DNA of 64,000 bases from Loktanella sp. SALINAS62 (GCF_018263905.1 NZ_JAAFZU010000023.1:1-64000), one strand, 5' to 3'. Positions 29,432-38,884 are shown, counted from the stretch's first letter. Notes: generated by a model not told the origin, from the letters alone. Made by a program: numbers and translations.

Positions 29432-29463
29432 AAAGGCCCGCAGGTTTTCGCCTGCGGGCCTTT
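29432..29463. terminator. Bidirectional terminator between NYN gene and binding protein gene
   Basis: AAAGGCCCGCAGG/CCTGCGGGCCTTT form a perfect 13-bp stem around a TTTTCG loop, followed by T-rich sequence on both strands. It separates two convergent genes. Confidence 0.88.
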
Positions 29464-29471
29464 CTTGTGTA

Positions 29472-31118
29472 TCAGTTCGCGGCAAAGCCAAGCTGTGCCA
29501 CGTTGATTTCAAACGCTGGATGCTGTTCCGCGCCGACGACTTCGGGCTTGAAATGACGGTAGATCGAACGCCAGTACGGCTGGACGACAACGCCATCGTC
29601 GCGCAGCATGGTTTCCAGTCGGGCCGTCACTTCGGTCCGGGCGTCAGCATCCGCAAGGCTTAGCGCTTCTGCCAATGCACTGTCGAATTCGGGGTTGCTG
29701 TAACCAGATTCGTTCCAGGTTTCACCCGACCGATACGCCAGCGCCAGAATCTGCACAGCCAGCGGACGATGCCCCCAATCCGTTGCTGAATAGGGATAGG
29801 TGGTCCACCCATTCCAGAACGTACTACCCGGAATGACCGTCCGCTTGACCTGAATGCCAGCGTCCCGCAACTGGGCCGCGACCGCATCACATGTGTTCTT
29901 GCGCCATGTGTCGTCGATCGAGATCAGTTCGTGTTCGAAATCCTGCATCCCGGCTTCTTCCAGCAATGCCATTGCCGCCTCTGGGTCATACTCTGCTGGT
30001 CCGATGTCGGCATATTCGGGATGGATCGGTGCAACGTGGTGGTTGGCCGCGACCACACCATCATTGGAAAAGCCCAGTTCCAACAGTGTCGCGTTATCGA
30101 CAGCCAGCGCCAGCGCCCGACGCACCCGAACGTCGGCATAGGGGGTCGTGCCATCGACTTCTGCTTTTTGGTTCGGGCGGATGACCACGGTGGAAGATGT
30201 GACCGCCTCGCTTTGGGTCCAGCCAGCGCCGTCCATGATGTCTTTGAATTCACCGATGGTTTCGTAATTCATGTCGAATTCGTCGGACAATGCACCAGAA
30301 ACGATTGCGGCCTGATCGGTACCTAGGTCGATAAATTCGACCCGTTCCAGCGCGGCACCTTCGCCCCACCATGTATGGCCTTCGTTCCGGACCAATGCGG
30401 CGCGCACGCCGACCTCGTAACCATCGGGCAGATAGGCGCCGGTGCCTTTGGGGTCGAGCAACGGATCGCCCGAAAAGTCCTGCGGCACGATCGCCGCCGG
30501 GAAATCGGCAAAATTGGAAATAAGCGTGATATCCGACTGGGACAGGTCCAGCACGATGGTCGTATCATCCACAACGGTGATCGCACCCTCAGTGATATTT
30601 CCCGTATCTTCATCAATCAGCGACGTCATCCGCGACGCCATCGAATTTCCATCAAAGGACGAATCACACCAGCGTTCGATGTTGAACGCCACGTCCTGCG
30701 CCGTGAACGGGGTACCGTCGTTCCATGTGACACCCGGACGGATGTTCAGCGTGTATTGGGTCGCATCCTCGTTGACGTCCCAGCTTTCCAGCAGCATCGG
30801 CTTGATCGAACCGTCGCGCTGGTATTCGGTCAGATATTCCAGCCAGCCGCGTGTATAATTTGACATCTGCGGCCAATCGTAACTGCGCGGATCTTTTAAT
30901 GCGCGCACTTCCATCTGAATGCGAAGCGTTCCGCCGTCCTGCATGCTGGTCTGGGCGCGGGCAGGCGTCGCCAGTCCAAGCAATCCATAAGCCGCGGTCG
31001 CCGTCACCCCCAGCGACGTGGCGCGGGTCATGAATTCGCGGCGTGACAGACTACCATGCGTGACTTCGTCGGCATAGCGGCGGGCAGCGGGGTGGATCGG
31101 GTCGGTTGAACGGTTCAT
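29472..31118 (-). CDS. Extracellular solute-binding protein, family 5 (peptide/opine type)
   Basis: This 548-residue protein starts with a twin-arginine leader: SRREFM at 25-30 followed by a hydrophobic stretch ending at ARA before residue 56, so it is exported folded. The mature part has the DppA/OppA fold signals LLESWDVNEDATQYTLNIRPGVTWNDGTPFTAQDVAFNIER. The ligand (peptide, nickel, opine or similar) is unknown. There are no permease or ATPase genes on either side, so its transporter must be encoded elsewhere. It is convergent with the NYN gene across the shared terminator. Confidence 0.92.
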   Translation of the reverse strand: MNRSTDPIHPAARRYADEVTHGSLSRREFMTRATSLGVTATAAYGLLGLATPARAQTSMQDGGTLRIQMEVRALKDPRSYDWPQMSNYTRGWLEYLTEYQRDGSIKPMLLESWDVNEDATQYTLNIRPGVTWNDGTPFTAQDVAFNIERWCDSSFDGNSMASRMTSLIDEDTGNITEGAITVVDDTTIVLDLSQSDITLISNFADFPAAIVPQDFSGDPLLDPKGTGAYLPDGYEVGVRAALVRNEGHTWWGEGAALERVEFIDLGTDQAAIVSGALSDEFDMNYETIGEFKDIMDGAGWTQSEAVTSSTVVIRPNQKAEVDGTTPYADVRVRRALALAVDNATLLELGFSNDGVVAANHHVAPIHPEYADIGPAEYDPEAAMALLEEAGMQDFEHELISIDDTWRKNTCDAVAAQLRDAGIQVKRTVIPGSTFWNGWTTYPYSATDWGHRPLAVQILALAYRSGETWNESGYSNPEFDSALAEALSLADADARTEVTARLETMLRDDGVVVQPYWRSIYRHFKPEVVGAEQHPAFEINVAQLGFAAN

Positions 31119-31294
31119 AGCAGCATCCTATCTGGTCGGTACAGCGCGACAGCAGGCCAACGCTTAGCGTTTGGAACTAACGCGTGTGTTGATCTGTTCA
31201 ACCATGGTCTGACACGGTTTTGAGATTCCGCGACACTGGACCCGATCCCGGTTCGGCCCTATCAGTTGCACCGACCCGTACCGAAAGGCGCAAT

Positions 31295-32245
31295 ATGTCC
31301 AATCCCGCCCTGAACCTGTATCTTGCAGCCCCACGCGGGTTTTGCGCAGGCGTCGACCGCGCAATCAAGATCGTCGAAATGGCGTTGGAAAAATGGGGAT
31401 CGCCCGTTTTTGTCCGGCACGAGATCGTTCACAATAAATTCGTGGTCGATGGTCTGCGTGACAAAGGCGCGGTGTTCGTGGAAACGCTGGATGAATGTCC
31501 TGACGACCGCCCCGTTATCTTTTCAGCACATGGTGTACCAAAGGCAGTCCCTGCCGCCGCAGCAAAGCGCGAAATGATCTATGTCGATGCCACCTGCCCA
31601 CTGGTCAGCAAGGTGCATATCGAAGCACAGCGCCACGCCGACAATGGCCTGCAGATGATCATGATCGGTCATGCGGGCCATCCGGAAACCATCGGCACGA
31701 TGGGCCAATTGCCCGATGGTGACGTGCTACTGGTCGAAACAGTGGCGGATGTCGCCCATGTGCAGGTGCGTGACCCAGAAAAACTGGCCTTCGTGACGCA
31801 GACCACGCTGTCGGTCGATGACACCGTCGATATCGTGCAGGCGCTAAAGACGCGGTTTCCAGCGATCATCGGGCCGCACAAGGAAGACATTTGTTATGCG
31901 ACCACCAACCGCCAAGAAGCGGTAAAGGCGATGGCCCCGCTGTGCGACGCCATGCTGGTCGTGGGCGCACCCAATTCTTCGAATTCGCGCCGTCTGGTTG
32001 AAGTCGGCACGAAAGCTGGTTGCCCTTATAGCCAGTTGGTCCAGCGGGCCGATGACATTGACTGGCGGGCGCTGGATGGCATTGGGTCAATGGGCATCAC
32101 GGCAGGGGCATCAGCCCCCGAAGTATTGATCGAAGAGGTCGTTCAAGCGTTTCGCGACCGCTACGACGTGACGATCCACATGGTCGAAACCGCTGTCGAA
32201 AACGTCGAATTCAAGGTGCCCCGCGTCCTGCGCGAACCGGCCTGA
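31295..32245 (+). CDS. ispH: 4-hydroxy-3-methylbut-2-enyl diphosphate reductase
   Basis: This 316-residue iron-sulfur enzyme makes IPP and DMAPP in the last step of the MEP isoprenoid pathway. The three cluster cysteines lie in GFCAGV (Cys17), [11 protein letters not shown] and [12 protein letters not shown]; other signatures are [13 protein letters not shown] and GAPNSSNS. The ATG at 31295 follows GAAAGG. An ispH homologue near rnhA is common in Rhodobacterales. GGAAC-N17-TGTT about 97 bases upstream could be a weak stress promoter. Confidence 0.96.
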   Translation: MSNPALNLYLAAPRGFCAGVDRAIKIVEMALEKWGSPVFVRHEIVHNKFVVDGLRDKGAVFVETLDECPDDRPVIFSAHGVPKAVPAAAAKREMIYVDATCPLVSKVHIEAQRHADNGLQMIMIGHAGHPETIGTMGQLPDGDVLLVETVADVAHVQVRDPEKLAFVTQTTLSVDDTVDIVQALKTRFPAIIGPHKEDICYATTNRQEAVKAMAPLCDAMLVVGAPNSSNSRRLVEVGTKAGCPYSQLVQRADDIDWRALDGIGSMGITAGASAPEVLIEEVVQAFRDRYDVTIHMVETAVENVEFKVPRVLREPA

Positions 32246-32257
32246 CGCGGCAAGCCG

Positions 32258-32689
32258 CTACATCGCGACTTCGGCCTGCATGACCGGGACGGGTCCGGCC
32301 GAAAAGCGATATTCGATATCCGAAAACCGATCCTGCGGGAATCCGTACAGAAACCGTAGCCCGTCTTCGCCCGCGACAACGCAATGTTCTGCGTCCGCCG
32401 GGATATACAGCGCGATGCCCGGACGCAGATCGTGATCAATGCCGTCAATCGTGACAATACCTTGGCCCGCCAGACAAAAATAAAATTCGCACGGGGAATG
32501 ACGGTGCGAATGCAAGGTGCCCTGCGGGCCGAATTCCGCCACACCCAATGTCAGGCTGGCGGTCTGCGTACGGTCACCCGAAAATAATGTGCGCCACTGC
32601 ACGGTGCCGTGGCTGGGATCGTCGAATCCCTCCAATGGCGCGTGGTCGGCATTGGCCACAGTGACCATCGCTTTATTCAAGATATCCAT
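32258..32689 (-). CDS. Cupin domain protein
   Basis: This 143-residue single-cupin protein has motif 1 complete: HSHRHSPCEFYFCLAGQG fits G-x5-H-x-H-x3-E-x6-G metal-binding consensus. Motif 2 is in ALYIPADAEHCVV with its conserved His. The ATG at 32689 has GGAGGAGG 8 bases upstream. The function is unknown; small metal cupins in roseobacters include DMSP lyases (DddW/DddQ), but nothing else here supports that. It is convergent with ispH and divergent from the DUF3429 gene. Confidence 0.85.
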   Translation of the reverse strand: MDILNKAMVTVANADHAPLEGFDDPSHGTVQWRTLFSGDRTQTASLTLGVAEFGPQGTLHSHRHSPCEFYFCLAGQGIVTIDGIDHDLRPGIALYIPADAEHCVVAGEDGLRFLYGFPQDRFSDIEYRFSAGPVPVMQAEVAM

Positions 32690-32860
32690 GCCAGCGCCTC
32701 CTCCGCCCTGATTGCGCTGGCACCATGCAACTGATCCGGCTGGCGTGTCCGTTTCCTTTCCGACAATGTGTTGTCGCAATTTGACGCGTCGCGTTGTGCA
32801 AGACAGCACAGTTATTCTATCTGTGACCCAACCGACCCTGTTTGCAAAAGGCCTGTGCCC

Positions 32861-33301
32861 ATGTTCCGCATCCCGACTGGACCCCTTGTTCTTGGCCTTG
32901 CGGGGTTGTTGCCGTTTTTATGGGGGGCACTGACCGCCTTGGTCCCGTCGTTGGGGGAATGGGCCATGCTGACGCTGGGGGGCCGGTTTACCGCGCCCTT
33001 TGTCCAACTGTCTTATGGCGCAATCATCCTGTCGTTCATGTCCGGCGTGCTATGGGGCTTTGCCACGCGGCAGGGTGGTTTGCTGCCATATGCGCTATCC
33101 GTCATTCCCGCGCTTTGGGCGTTCTTTATGGTGGGCGGCGGCCCGACCGCTGCGGGGATCAACCTGTGCGCGGGCTTTCTGGGTCTGCTTCTTCTGGACT
33201 GGCAATTCGCAAAGGCGGGTCTGGCGCCCGCATGGTGGATGCAACTGCGGACCCTACTGACCGCCATCGTCGTGGCCAGTTTCCTGCCGCTGATCCTGTG
33301 A
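32861..33301 (+). CDS. DUF3429 integral membrane protein
   Basis: This 146-residue protein has about five hydrophobic helices (GPLVLGLAGLLPFLWGALT, LSYGAIILSFMSGVLWGFA and others) in the pattern of DUF3429, whose SGVLWGFATRQ segment is characteristic. Function is unknown. The ATG at 32861 has AAAAGG upstream. Its TGA overlaps the methyltransferase start (GTGA). Confidence 0.86.
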   Translation: MFRIPTGPLVLGLAGLLPFLWGALTALVPSLGEWAMLTLGGRFTAPFVQLSYGAIILSFMSGVLWGFATRQGGLLPYALSVIPALWAFFMVGGGPTAAGINLCAGFLGLLLLDWQFAKAGLAPAWWMQLRTLLTAIVVASFLPLIL

Positions 33302-33894
33302 GCGTGGATCACCGGACCATCGGGTTTTACGACACGGCGGCCAGCCGCTACGCGACCCTGAACCATACCGACAAAGCCAGCGCAGCGCTTTGCGCTTTTA
33401 TGAAACTTTTGCCGCCGGGCGGGTCCGTTCTGGACCTGGGCTGCGGGCCGGGACGCGCATCGTATCATCTGCGCGCTGCCGGGTTCACGCCAGACCCGGT
33501 TGATGCGTCCAGCGCCATGGTCGCATTTGCACAGGACACGCACGCGCTGCCTGCGCGGCTGGCAAGCTTTGACGATCTGAACGCTGTCGCGGCCTATGAC
33601 GGCGTCTGGGCAAATTTCAGTTTGCTGCACGCAGCCCGCCATGACCTGCCACGTCACCTGTCGGCCATCGCCACCGCGCTGCGACCGGGCGGCGTGTTTT
33701 ACGCCGGCATGAAAACCGGTCAGGGTGAAGCACGCGACGCGCTTGATCGACGCTATACGTATGTGACGCCGTCGGAATGGGCTGTGATGCTGGATGATGC
33801 AGGATTCAGCCTGATTGCGTCGCGTGAAGGGGTGGACAAAGGCTGCGCCGGAACAGATGACGCCTTTCTTGTAACCCTCGCGCGGAAGACCTGA
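33298..33894 (+). CDS. Class I SAM-dependent methyltransferase
   Basis: This protein of about 198 residues has motif [13 protein letters not shown] for SAM binding, then [12 protein letters not shown], and the [31 protein letters not shown] block that follows strands 4-5. It probably starts at the GTG at 33298 overlapping the upstream stop (GTGA); a second GTG at 33304 is possible. The substrate is unknown. It is sandwiched in the DUF3429-rnhA-TRIC operon. Confidence 0.86.
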   Translation: MSVDHRTIGFYDTAASRYATLNHTDKASAALCAFMKLLPPGGSVLDLGCGPGRASYHLRAAGFTPDPVDASSAMVAFAQDTHALPARLASFDDLNAVAAYDGVWANFSLLHAARHDLPRHLSAIATALRPGGVFYAGMKTGQGEARDALDRRYTYVTPSEWAVMLDDAGFSLIASREGVDKGCAGTDDAFLVTLARKT

Positions 33895-33898
33895 CACG

Positions 33899-34351
33899 AT
33901 GCCTGACCTGTTTGCCTATACCGACGGTGCCTGTTCCGGCAATCCCGGCCCCGGTGGTTGGGGCTGCCTGATGATCGCCCGTGAGGGCGGCACCGTCATC
34001 AAGGAAAAGGAATTGAGCGGCGGCGAAGCCCAGACAACCAACAACCAGATGGAGTTGTTGGCCGCGATCAGCGCACTGGAATCCCTGACCAAACGCAGCG
34101 CGATCACGATCGTGACCGACAGTTCCTACGTCAAGGACGGGATCACCAGCTGGATCTTTGGCTGGAAAAAGCGCGGCTGGAAAACCGCCGCCAACAAGCC
34201 CGTCAAAAACGAGGCACTGTGGAAACGGCTGGATGCCGCGACGCGGGAACACGACGTATCGTGGCAATGGGTCAAAGGACATGCGGGCCACCCGGAAAAC
34301 GAACGCGCCGACGCGCTGGCGCGGGCCGGAATGGCCCCGTTCAAGCCATGA
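33899..34351 (+). CDS. rnhA: Ribonuclease HI
   Basis: This 150-residue enzyme degrades RNA in RNA-DNA hybrids, including Okazaki primers and R-loops. The active-site acidic residues are visible in [18 protein letters not shown], in [14 protein letters not shown] (Glu), [12 protein letters not shown] (Asp), and [11 protein letters not shown] (Asp). It starts 4 bases after the methyltransferase stop and overlaps the next gene by ATGA. Confidence 0.97.
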   Translation: MPDLFAYTDGACSGNPGPGGWGCLMIAREGGTVIKEKELSGGEAQTTNNQMELLAAISALESLTKRSAITIVTDSSYVKDGITSWIFGWKKRGWKTAANKPVKNEALWKRLDAATREHDVSWQWVKGHAGHPENERADALARAGMAPFKP

Positions 34352-34998
34352 TCGCTGGCCAAATCGACGGCTTTGTGCCCCTGCTGGCCGCGCTGGATTA
34401 CGCGTCGGTGTTCATTTTCGCGATCACAGGCGCGCTGGTCGCCAGCCGCGCACAGCTGGATATTGTTGGCTTTGTGTTTGTCGCGGCTGTGACGGCGACC
34501 GGCGGTGGCACCGTGCGGGACGTGCTGCTGAACCGCGACATGGTGTTCTGGGTCGCCAACCCGACCTATATCGCGGTCGCCAGCGTGGCCGCCGTGCTGG
34601 TGTTTTTGTTCGCGCACAAACTGGAAAGCCGGTATCGCAGCATTTTGTGGTTTGACGCGCTGGCGCTGGCTGTGGCCGTCCCCGCAGGCGTCGGCGTGGC
34701 GCAGGCAATGGGCATGGACTGGCCCATCGTGCTGATCATGGGGATTTCAACAGGCTGTTTCGGCGGGTTGATGCGCGACGTGGTCTGTAACGAGGTGCCA
34801 CTGGTCCTGCAGCAGGGCGAACTTTACGTGACCTGCGCCCTTGCGGGGGCCGCGGCGGCAGTGCTGTGCCAATGGTTCGGTCTGACAGGTGCTGCACCGC
34901 TTGCGGTGTGTGCTGTGACCACCTTTGCACTGCGCGCGGGAAGCGTCGCCCGTGGCTGGCGACTGCCTGTCTACAAAAGCTTTCCACCCCGCCAGTAG
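34348..34998 (+). CDS. TRIC-type cation channel family membrane protein (UPF0126)
   Basis: This 216-residue protein shows two repeats of the UPF0126/TRIC fold: [18 protein letters not shown] with [12 protein letters not shown], then [23 protein letters not shown]; seven hydrophobic helices are expected. Bacterial TRIC homologues conduct K+ or related cations. The ATG overlaps the rnhA TGA (ATGA), and it ends the operon. Confidence 0.9.
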   Translation: MIAGQIDGFVPLLAALDYASVFIFAITGALVASRAQLDIVGFVFVAAVTATGGGTVRDVLLNRDMVFWVANPTYIAVASVAAVLVFLFAHKLESRYRSILWFDALALAVAVPAGVGVAQAMGMDWPIVLIMGISTGCFGGLMRDVVCNEVPLVLQQGELYVTCALAGAAAAVLCQWFGLTGAAPLAVCAVTTFALRAGSVARGWRLPVYKSFPPRQ

Positions 34999-35007
34999 GC
35001 GACGCCG

Positions 35008-35979
35008 TCAGACAACTTTGAGGACGATCTTGCCGATGTGATCGCCTGCTTCCATCCGCGCATGGGCCGCGCTGGCATCTTCCAGCGCAAATTCCTGATC
35101 CATGACCGGTGCAACCCGCCCTGTCGCCAGCAGGGGCCAGACATGGGCGCGCAATTGGTCCGCGATGCGCGCCTTGGCCAGATCGCTTTGTGGGCGCAGG
35201 GTGCTGCCAGTCAGGGTCAGACGTCGGGTCATCATCTGGATGAAATTCACCTCTGCCTTCATGCCACCCAGAAACGCGATCTGGACCAACCTGCCGTCGT
35301 CAGCCAGTGCGTTGATGTTACGCTGAATATAGCTGCCCCCCACCATATCGAGGATCACATCGGCGCCACCTTGTTGTTTTACAGCCTTTACGAAATCATC
35401 ACGCTTGTAGTTGATCGCCAGTTCCGCGCCCAGATCACGGCAGACGGCCAGTTTGTCGTCGGTGCTAGCCGTCGTGAAGACGCGCGCCCCGAATACATGC
35501 GCCAGCTGGATCGCCGTCGTGCCGATGCCTGACGACCCGCCATGCACCAACAGGCGTTCACCCGCTTGCAAACCGCCGCGCATGAACACGTTGGACCAGA
35601 CCGTGAAATAGGTTTCCGGCAGGCAAGCCGCCTTTTGCAACGACATGCCGTCCGGCACCGGCAGACAATGGGCCGCAGGCGTCATCACGTATTCCGCATA
35701 TCCGCCACCCGGCAGCAGTGCGCAAACCTGATCGCCCACTGACAGACCGCTGACGCCCGGGCCGACCGCATGTACATGGCCAGCGCATTCCAGTCCCGGC
35801 AGATCGGACGCCCCTGCCGGCGGATCATAGGCCCCTGCCCGCTGCAGCGCATCGGGCCGGTTCACCCCGGCAAAAGCGACCTTTATCACGACCTGCCCCA
35901 CGCCGGCCTGCGGCATCGGCCGATCCGTCACCTGCAAAACGTCCGGTCCACCCGGTTTGGTGATTTCAACGGCCTTCAC
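35008..35979 (-). CDS. NAD(P)H quinone oxidoreductase, zinc-independent MDR family
   Basis: This 323-residue medium-chain reductase of the QOR/PIG3 type has GVNRPDALQRAGAYDPPAG and the cofactor-binding GGSSGIGTTAIQLAHVFGARV. No structural-zinc cysteine quartet is seen. It reduces quinones or alkenals with NADPH; the physiological substrate is unknown. I chose the GTG at 35979, which overlaps the COQ9 stop (GTGA) with AGGACG upstream, over an ATG at 36003 that would overlap by 28 bases. Confidence 0.9.
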   Translation of the reverse strand: MKAVEITKPGGPDVLQVTDRPMPQAGVGQVVIKVAFAGVNRPDALQRAGAYDPPAGASDLPGLECAGHVHAVGPGVSGLSVGDQVCALLPGGGYAEYVMTPAAHCLPVPDGMSLQKAACLPETYFTVWSNVFMRGGLQAGERLLVHGGSSGIGTTAIQLAHVFGARVFTTASTDDKLAVCRDLGAELAINYKRDDFVKAVKQQGGADVILDMVGGSYIQRNINALADDGRLVQIAFLGGMKAEVNFIQMMTRRLTLTGSTLRPQSDLAKARIADQLRAHVWPLLATGRVAPVMDQEFALEDASAAHARMEAGDHIGKIVLKVV

Positions 35980-36677
35980 GATTCGCGTCCTGTCTTGCGC
36001 CATTGCCCCGGAACCTCGACGTCACGCATCGCAGACGGTGCCCGGACCATACCAGCGAGCTTTCCAAGCGGGATGGTCAGCGGTTTCAGCAACGGGTTCG
36101 CGTTGACCCGCGCCTTGAACTTTTCGAACTGCATTACCTCTGCGATCCGGCGGTCGATGAAATCATCCGTGGCGCTGTGATCAACCGACTGGTCCCCTAG
36201 CCAATACAACACGACGGACGCCCATACCCCCGACAGGGTCGCGCGTTTCGTGTACCAGTTGGCATCACGTGACGTATCACCCAGCGCGGTCCAGATGGCA
36301 TCGGCAGTGCCCCACATCAACTTTGCCCCTTCGGCGGCCAGATGGGGCAGCGCAAACAGGGTGGTGCCGCGCCGCACCGCTTCTTTGTTGGGCGATGCAT
36401 CCAGCCGTAACCGGATCGCGCGAGCCACCTTTTCGCTAAATCGCAACCCTGACATGTCATCCGCTGCGATGGCCTCAACCATCCGACGGTCGCCTTCGCG
36501 GTGATAAAGAACCGCCAGATCAGTGGCCCCCCGTGGACACAGGCTGCGCGCCCGTGCGGCAGGTATATCCGTTGACGCAATCGCGGCCTTGAACGCTTCT
36601 TCCGACCAGCCATCGAATGCGACTTGTGGCAGGATCGCGTCCAGCAGTTCCAGTTTTGCGGGGTCTGTATAAGTCAT
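35976..36677 (-). CDS. COQ9 family protein (ubiquinone biosynthesis accessory)
   Basis: This 233-residue protein shares the COQ9 features: helical N-terminal LLDAILPQVAFDGWSEEAFKAA (HTH-like TetR-type region), then LYWLGDQSVDHSATDDFIDRRI near the lipid-binding C-terminal part. In eukaryotes COQ9 delivers ubiquinone intermediates to COQ7; alphaproteobacterial homologues are thought to act similarly. ATG 36677 is preceded by a strong AGGAGG. Coupled to the downstream quinone oxidoreductase by GTGA, which fits a quinone-related operon. Confidence 0.9.
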   Translation of the reverse strand: MTYTDPAKLELLDAILPQVAFDGWSEEAFKAAIASTDIPAARARSLCPRGATDLAVLYHREGDRRMVEAIAADDMSGLRFSEKVARAIRLRLDASPNKEAVRRGTTLFALPHLAAEGAKLMWGTADAIWTALGDTSRDANWYTKRATLSGVWASVVLYWLGDQSVDHSATDDFIDRRIAEVMQFEKFKARVNANPLLKPLTIPLGKLAGMVRAPSAMRDVEVPGQWRKTGRES

Positions 36678-36783
36678 GGGGCCTCCTTGCATGTCAGCAG
36701 ACTAGACAAGTTAGAGCAGCGCGGCTATAGGACCAATTCCTGCAAATTTTTGCAAATCTGACTAGAAAGGTGGTGAAAACCAC

Positions 36784-36990
36784 ATGCAGGTTAGTGTTCG
36801 TGATAACAACGTCGATCAAGCGCTCCGTGCTCTGAAGAAAAAACTTCAGCGTGAAGGTGTGTTTCGTGAAATGAAGCTCAAGCAACATTTCGAGAAGCCC
36901 TCCGTCAAGAAAGCACGCGAGAAGGCCGAAGCGATCCGCCGTCAGCGCAAGCTGGCACGGAAAAAGGCCCAGCGCGAAGGTATGCTGTAA
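36784..36990 (+). CDS. rpsU: 30S ribosomal protein S21
   Basis: This 68-residue basic protein has the S21 layout: [31 protein letters not shown] followed by a C-terminal Arg/Lys-rich tail. Codon use is that of a highly expressed gene, with GAAAGGTGGTG before the ATG. S21 sits near the platform of the 30S subunit and helps position mRNA. It is monocistronic, with its own terminator. Confidence 0.97.
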   Translation: MQVSVRDNNVDQALRALKKKLQREGVFREMKLKQHFEKPSVKKAREKAEAIRRQRKLARKKAQREGML

Positions 36991-37017
36991 AGCAGACTCT
37001 TTTCGACTGAAAGAAAG

Positions 37018-37046
37018 CCCCCGTCTGTTAACAGGCGGGGGTTTTT
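37018..37046 (+). terminator. Rho-independent terminator of rpsU
   Basis: CCCCCGTCTG/CAGGCGGGGG (10 bp with one G-T pair) with a TTAA loop is followed by TTTTT, 28 bases past the rpsU stop. Confidence 0.9.
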
Positions 37047-37119
37047 GCGTGTATTTCGGCGCATTCACATGCTTCCGCGCCAAATGTGTGCTTTAGTCCG
37101 GTGATCGCAAATGTTGGGT

Positions 37120-37134
37120 TTGTGCACATCACAA
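37120..37134 (+). promoter_or_regulatory. Candidate operator TTGTG-N5-CACAA before the Crp/Fnr gene
   Basis: A perfect 5-bp inverted repeat, TTGTG and CACAA separated by CACAT, ends 13 bases before the ATG of the Crp/Fnr-type gene. It overlaps the ribosome-binding region, so repression by autoregulation is plausible. The spacing is not the usual FNR (TTGAT-N4-ATCAA) or CRP spacing. Confidence 0.35.
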
Positions 37135-37147
37135 GGATATAGCCGCC

Positions 37148-37876
37148 ATGACCACGCCGTGCCAAAAGTGTCCGTTGCGTCGGCATGACCTGTTCACCGA
37201 CATGTCCGACGACAATGTGCAGGCGATGCAAAGGTTCAAGGTGGGCGAACTGACCGTCGATGCCGGTACGCCCTTGTTGATCGAAGGGTCGAACAGCCCG
37301 CAACTGTTCACAGCCCTGCGGGGTATGGGGATCAGATACAAGACGACGATTGATGGTCGCAGACAGGTCGTGAATTTTGTCTTCCCCGGCGATTTCATCG
37401 GATTGCAGGCCGGTTTGATGAAAGAGATGGCGCATTCCGTCGAAGCACGATCACGCATGACCCTGTGCGTGTTCAACCGATCAGAACTTTACAGCTTTTT
37501 CCGGTCCCACCCTGAACGCGCGTTCGACATCACATGGCTTGCCGCCGTCGAAGAACATTTCCTGGGCGAAGCCCTGACATCAATAGGTCAGCGCACCGCA
37601 AAACAGGCGCTGGCCTGGGCCTTGGTACGGATATTCGAACGCGGCAGCATGATTGGCCTGACAAATAATCGCAGCATGAAATTGCCATTCCGCCAGCAGG
37701 ATCTGGCCGATGCACTGGGGCTGTCGCTGGTCCACACGAACAAGACCCTGAGCCAGCTGCGCGATTCGCAGCTGGCAAACTGGTCGGACGGTCAGTTGAC
37801 CATCAATGACACCGAAAAGCTGGCAGCTGTCGCCGGCGTCGAAACCGGATTGGTGCCGCGCCGTCCGCTGATGTGA
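37148..37876 (+). CDS. Crp/Fnr family transcriptional regulator
   Basis: This 242-residue regulator has a cyclic-nucleotide-binding-like beta domain (VNFVFPGDFIGLQAG) and a C-terminal winged HTH with FRQQDLADALGLSLVHTNKTLSQLRDS as recognition region. It has Cys5 and Cys8 (CQKC) and Cys107. Set against E. coli FNR by spacing, Asp14 stands where the third N-terminal cluster cysteine would be, so a conventional four-Cys Fe-S cluster is not possible. Its effector and targets are unknown. It ends flush against the convergent topoisomerase gene. Confidence 0.9.
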   Translation: MTTPCQKCPLRRHDLFTDMSDDNVQAMQRFKVGELTVDAGTPLLIEGSNSPQLFTALRGMGIRYKTTIDGRRQVVNFVFPGDFIGLQAGLMKEMAHSVEARSRMTLCVFNRSELYSFFRSHPERAFDITWLAAVEEHFLGEALTSIGQRTAKQALAWALVRIFERGSMIGLTNNRSMKLPFRQQDLADALGLSLVHTNKTLSQLRDSQLANWSDGQLTINDTEKLAAVAGVETGLVPRRPLM

Positions 37877-38884
37877 TCAGCCGCCACGCAGATAGGCTGC
37901 TAGTTCCGCCTCACCTTTGCGCAGGCCACTGACGGGTTTTGTCTTTGCCAAACGGTTGAACAATACTGCGCGTTCATCGGCATGAAGATCGGCCAAATCG
38001 ATGACGGCCGGGTGAATGTAGCTGGTTCGCGATACGGCCGCAGTATTGTGAAGCCGCAGCGCCGCCGCTTCGCACATCGCCTTGATCGTCGGTGCGTCGT
38101 TATTGCAGGCATAGCAGAACGCCGCATGCGTCCCGTTCCACGTGCGCAACGTTTTGGCCGTGACGTCTGCACCACAAATGTCGTGCAGCGCGTCATTGAT
38201 GTGGTCGGACCGGATGCCATGCGTGTCGCCGCGATCGTCGACATAACTGATAAGCTCTGCACCCGGCAGATCCTGTGAATCGTGCAGCACATGCGCCAAC
38301 CGGGGGGCGTAGAAATCCTTTTCCACCTGTTTGCCACCCTTGCCAACATAGGCCAGCGCCAGATGGCCGCCGTCGATGTCGACGTGTTTGTTCAACAGGG
38401 TCGTGACGCCATAGCTGCCGTTTTCATCGGTATAGGCGGCATTTCCGACCCGCATTGATGCCCTGTCGATCAGCACCAAAGTCGCGGCCAACGCGGTATC
38501 GAATGTGCCCGCATCCCCGCGCAGTCGCATTGCAATCCATCGGCGCAGGCTGGGTAAATGATCGGACAGTTGGATCAGGTTGTCGTATTTCAGCTGTGCA
38601 TGCAGCTTTGTCCAATCGGGATGATATCGATATTGCTTGCGTTCGCGTTCATCGAAACCCGTCGCCTGAAGATGACCCAGTGGCATCGGGCAAATCCAGA
38701 CATCGGTATAGGCTGGCGGCACGCCCAAGGATTTCAGACGCGCCCGTTCTGCCTTGTCATCAATCCGTGTGCCGTCTGGTGCAATGTAACTGAAACCGCG
38801 CCCGGCGCGTTTGCGCCGGATGCCGGGTTCGCTGTCAGGGTAATATATCAGGTCGGATCGCCCCTGAAGATCGGCGTAGGCCAT
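37877..38884 (-). CDS. DNA topoisomerase IB (poxvirus type)
   Basis: This 335-residue enzyme relaxes supercoils by a 3'-phosphotyrosine intermediate. The active-site set can be followed: Arg145 in SMRVGNAAY, Lys182 in YVGKGGK, Arg247 in TLRTWNGTHAA, Asn280 in LHNTAAVSR (His in some relatives), and nucleophile Tyr289 in SRTSYIHP. The length is typical for bacterial TopIB. Its ATG overlaps the HVA1 stop (TGATG), so both are likely transcribed from the EcfG-type promoter at 39297-39273. Confidence 0.94.
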   Translation of the reverse strand: MAYADLQGRSDLIYYPDSEPGIRRKRAGRGFSYIAPDGTRIDDKAERARLKSLGVPPAYTDVWICPMPLGHLQATGFDERERKQYRYHPDWTKLHAQLKYDNLIQLSDHLPSLRRWIAMRLRGDAGTFDTALAATLVLIDRASMRVGNAAYTDENGSYGVTTLLNKHVDIDGGHLALAYVGKGGKQVEKDFYAPRLAHVLHDSQDLPGAELISYVDDRGDTHGIRSDHINDALHDICGADVTAKTLRTWNGTHAAFCYACNNDAPTIKAMCEAAALRLHNTAAVSRTSYIHPAVIDLADLHADERAVLFNRLAKTKPVSGLRKGEAELAAYLRGG

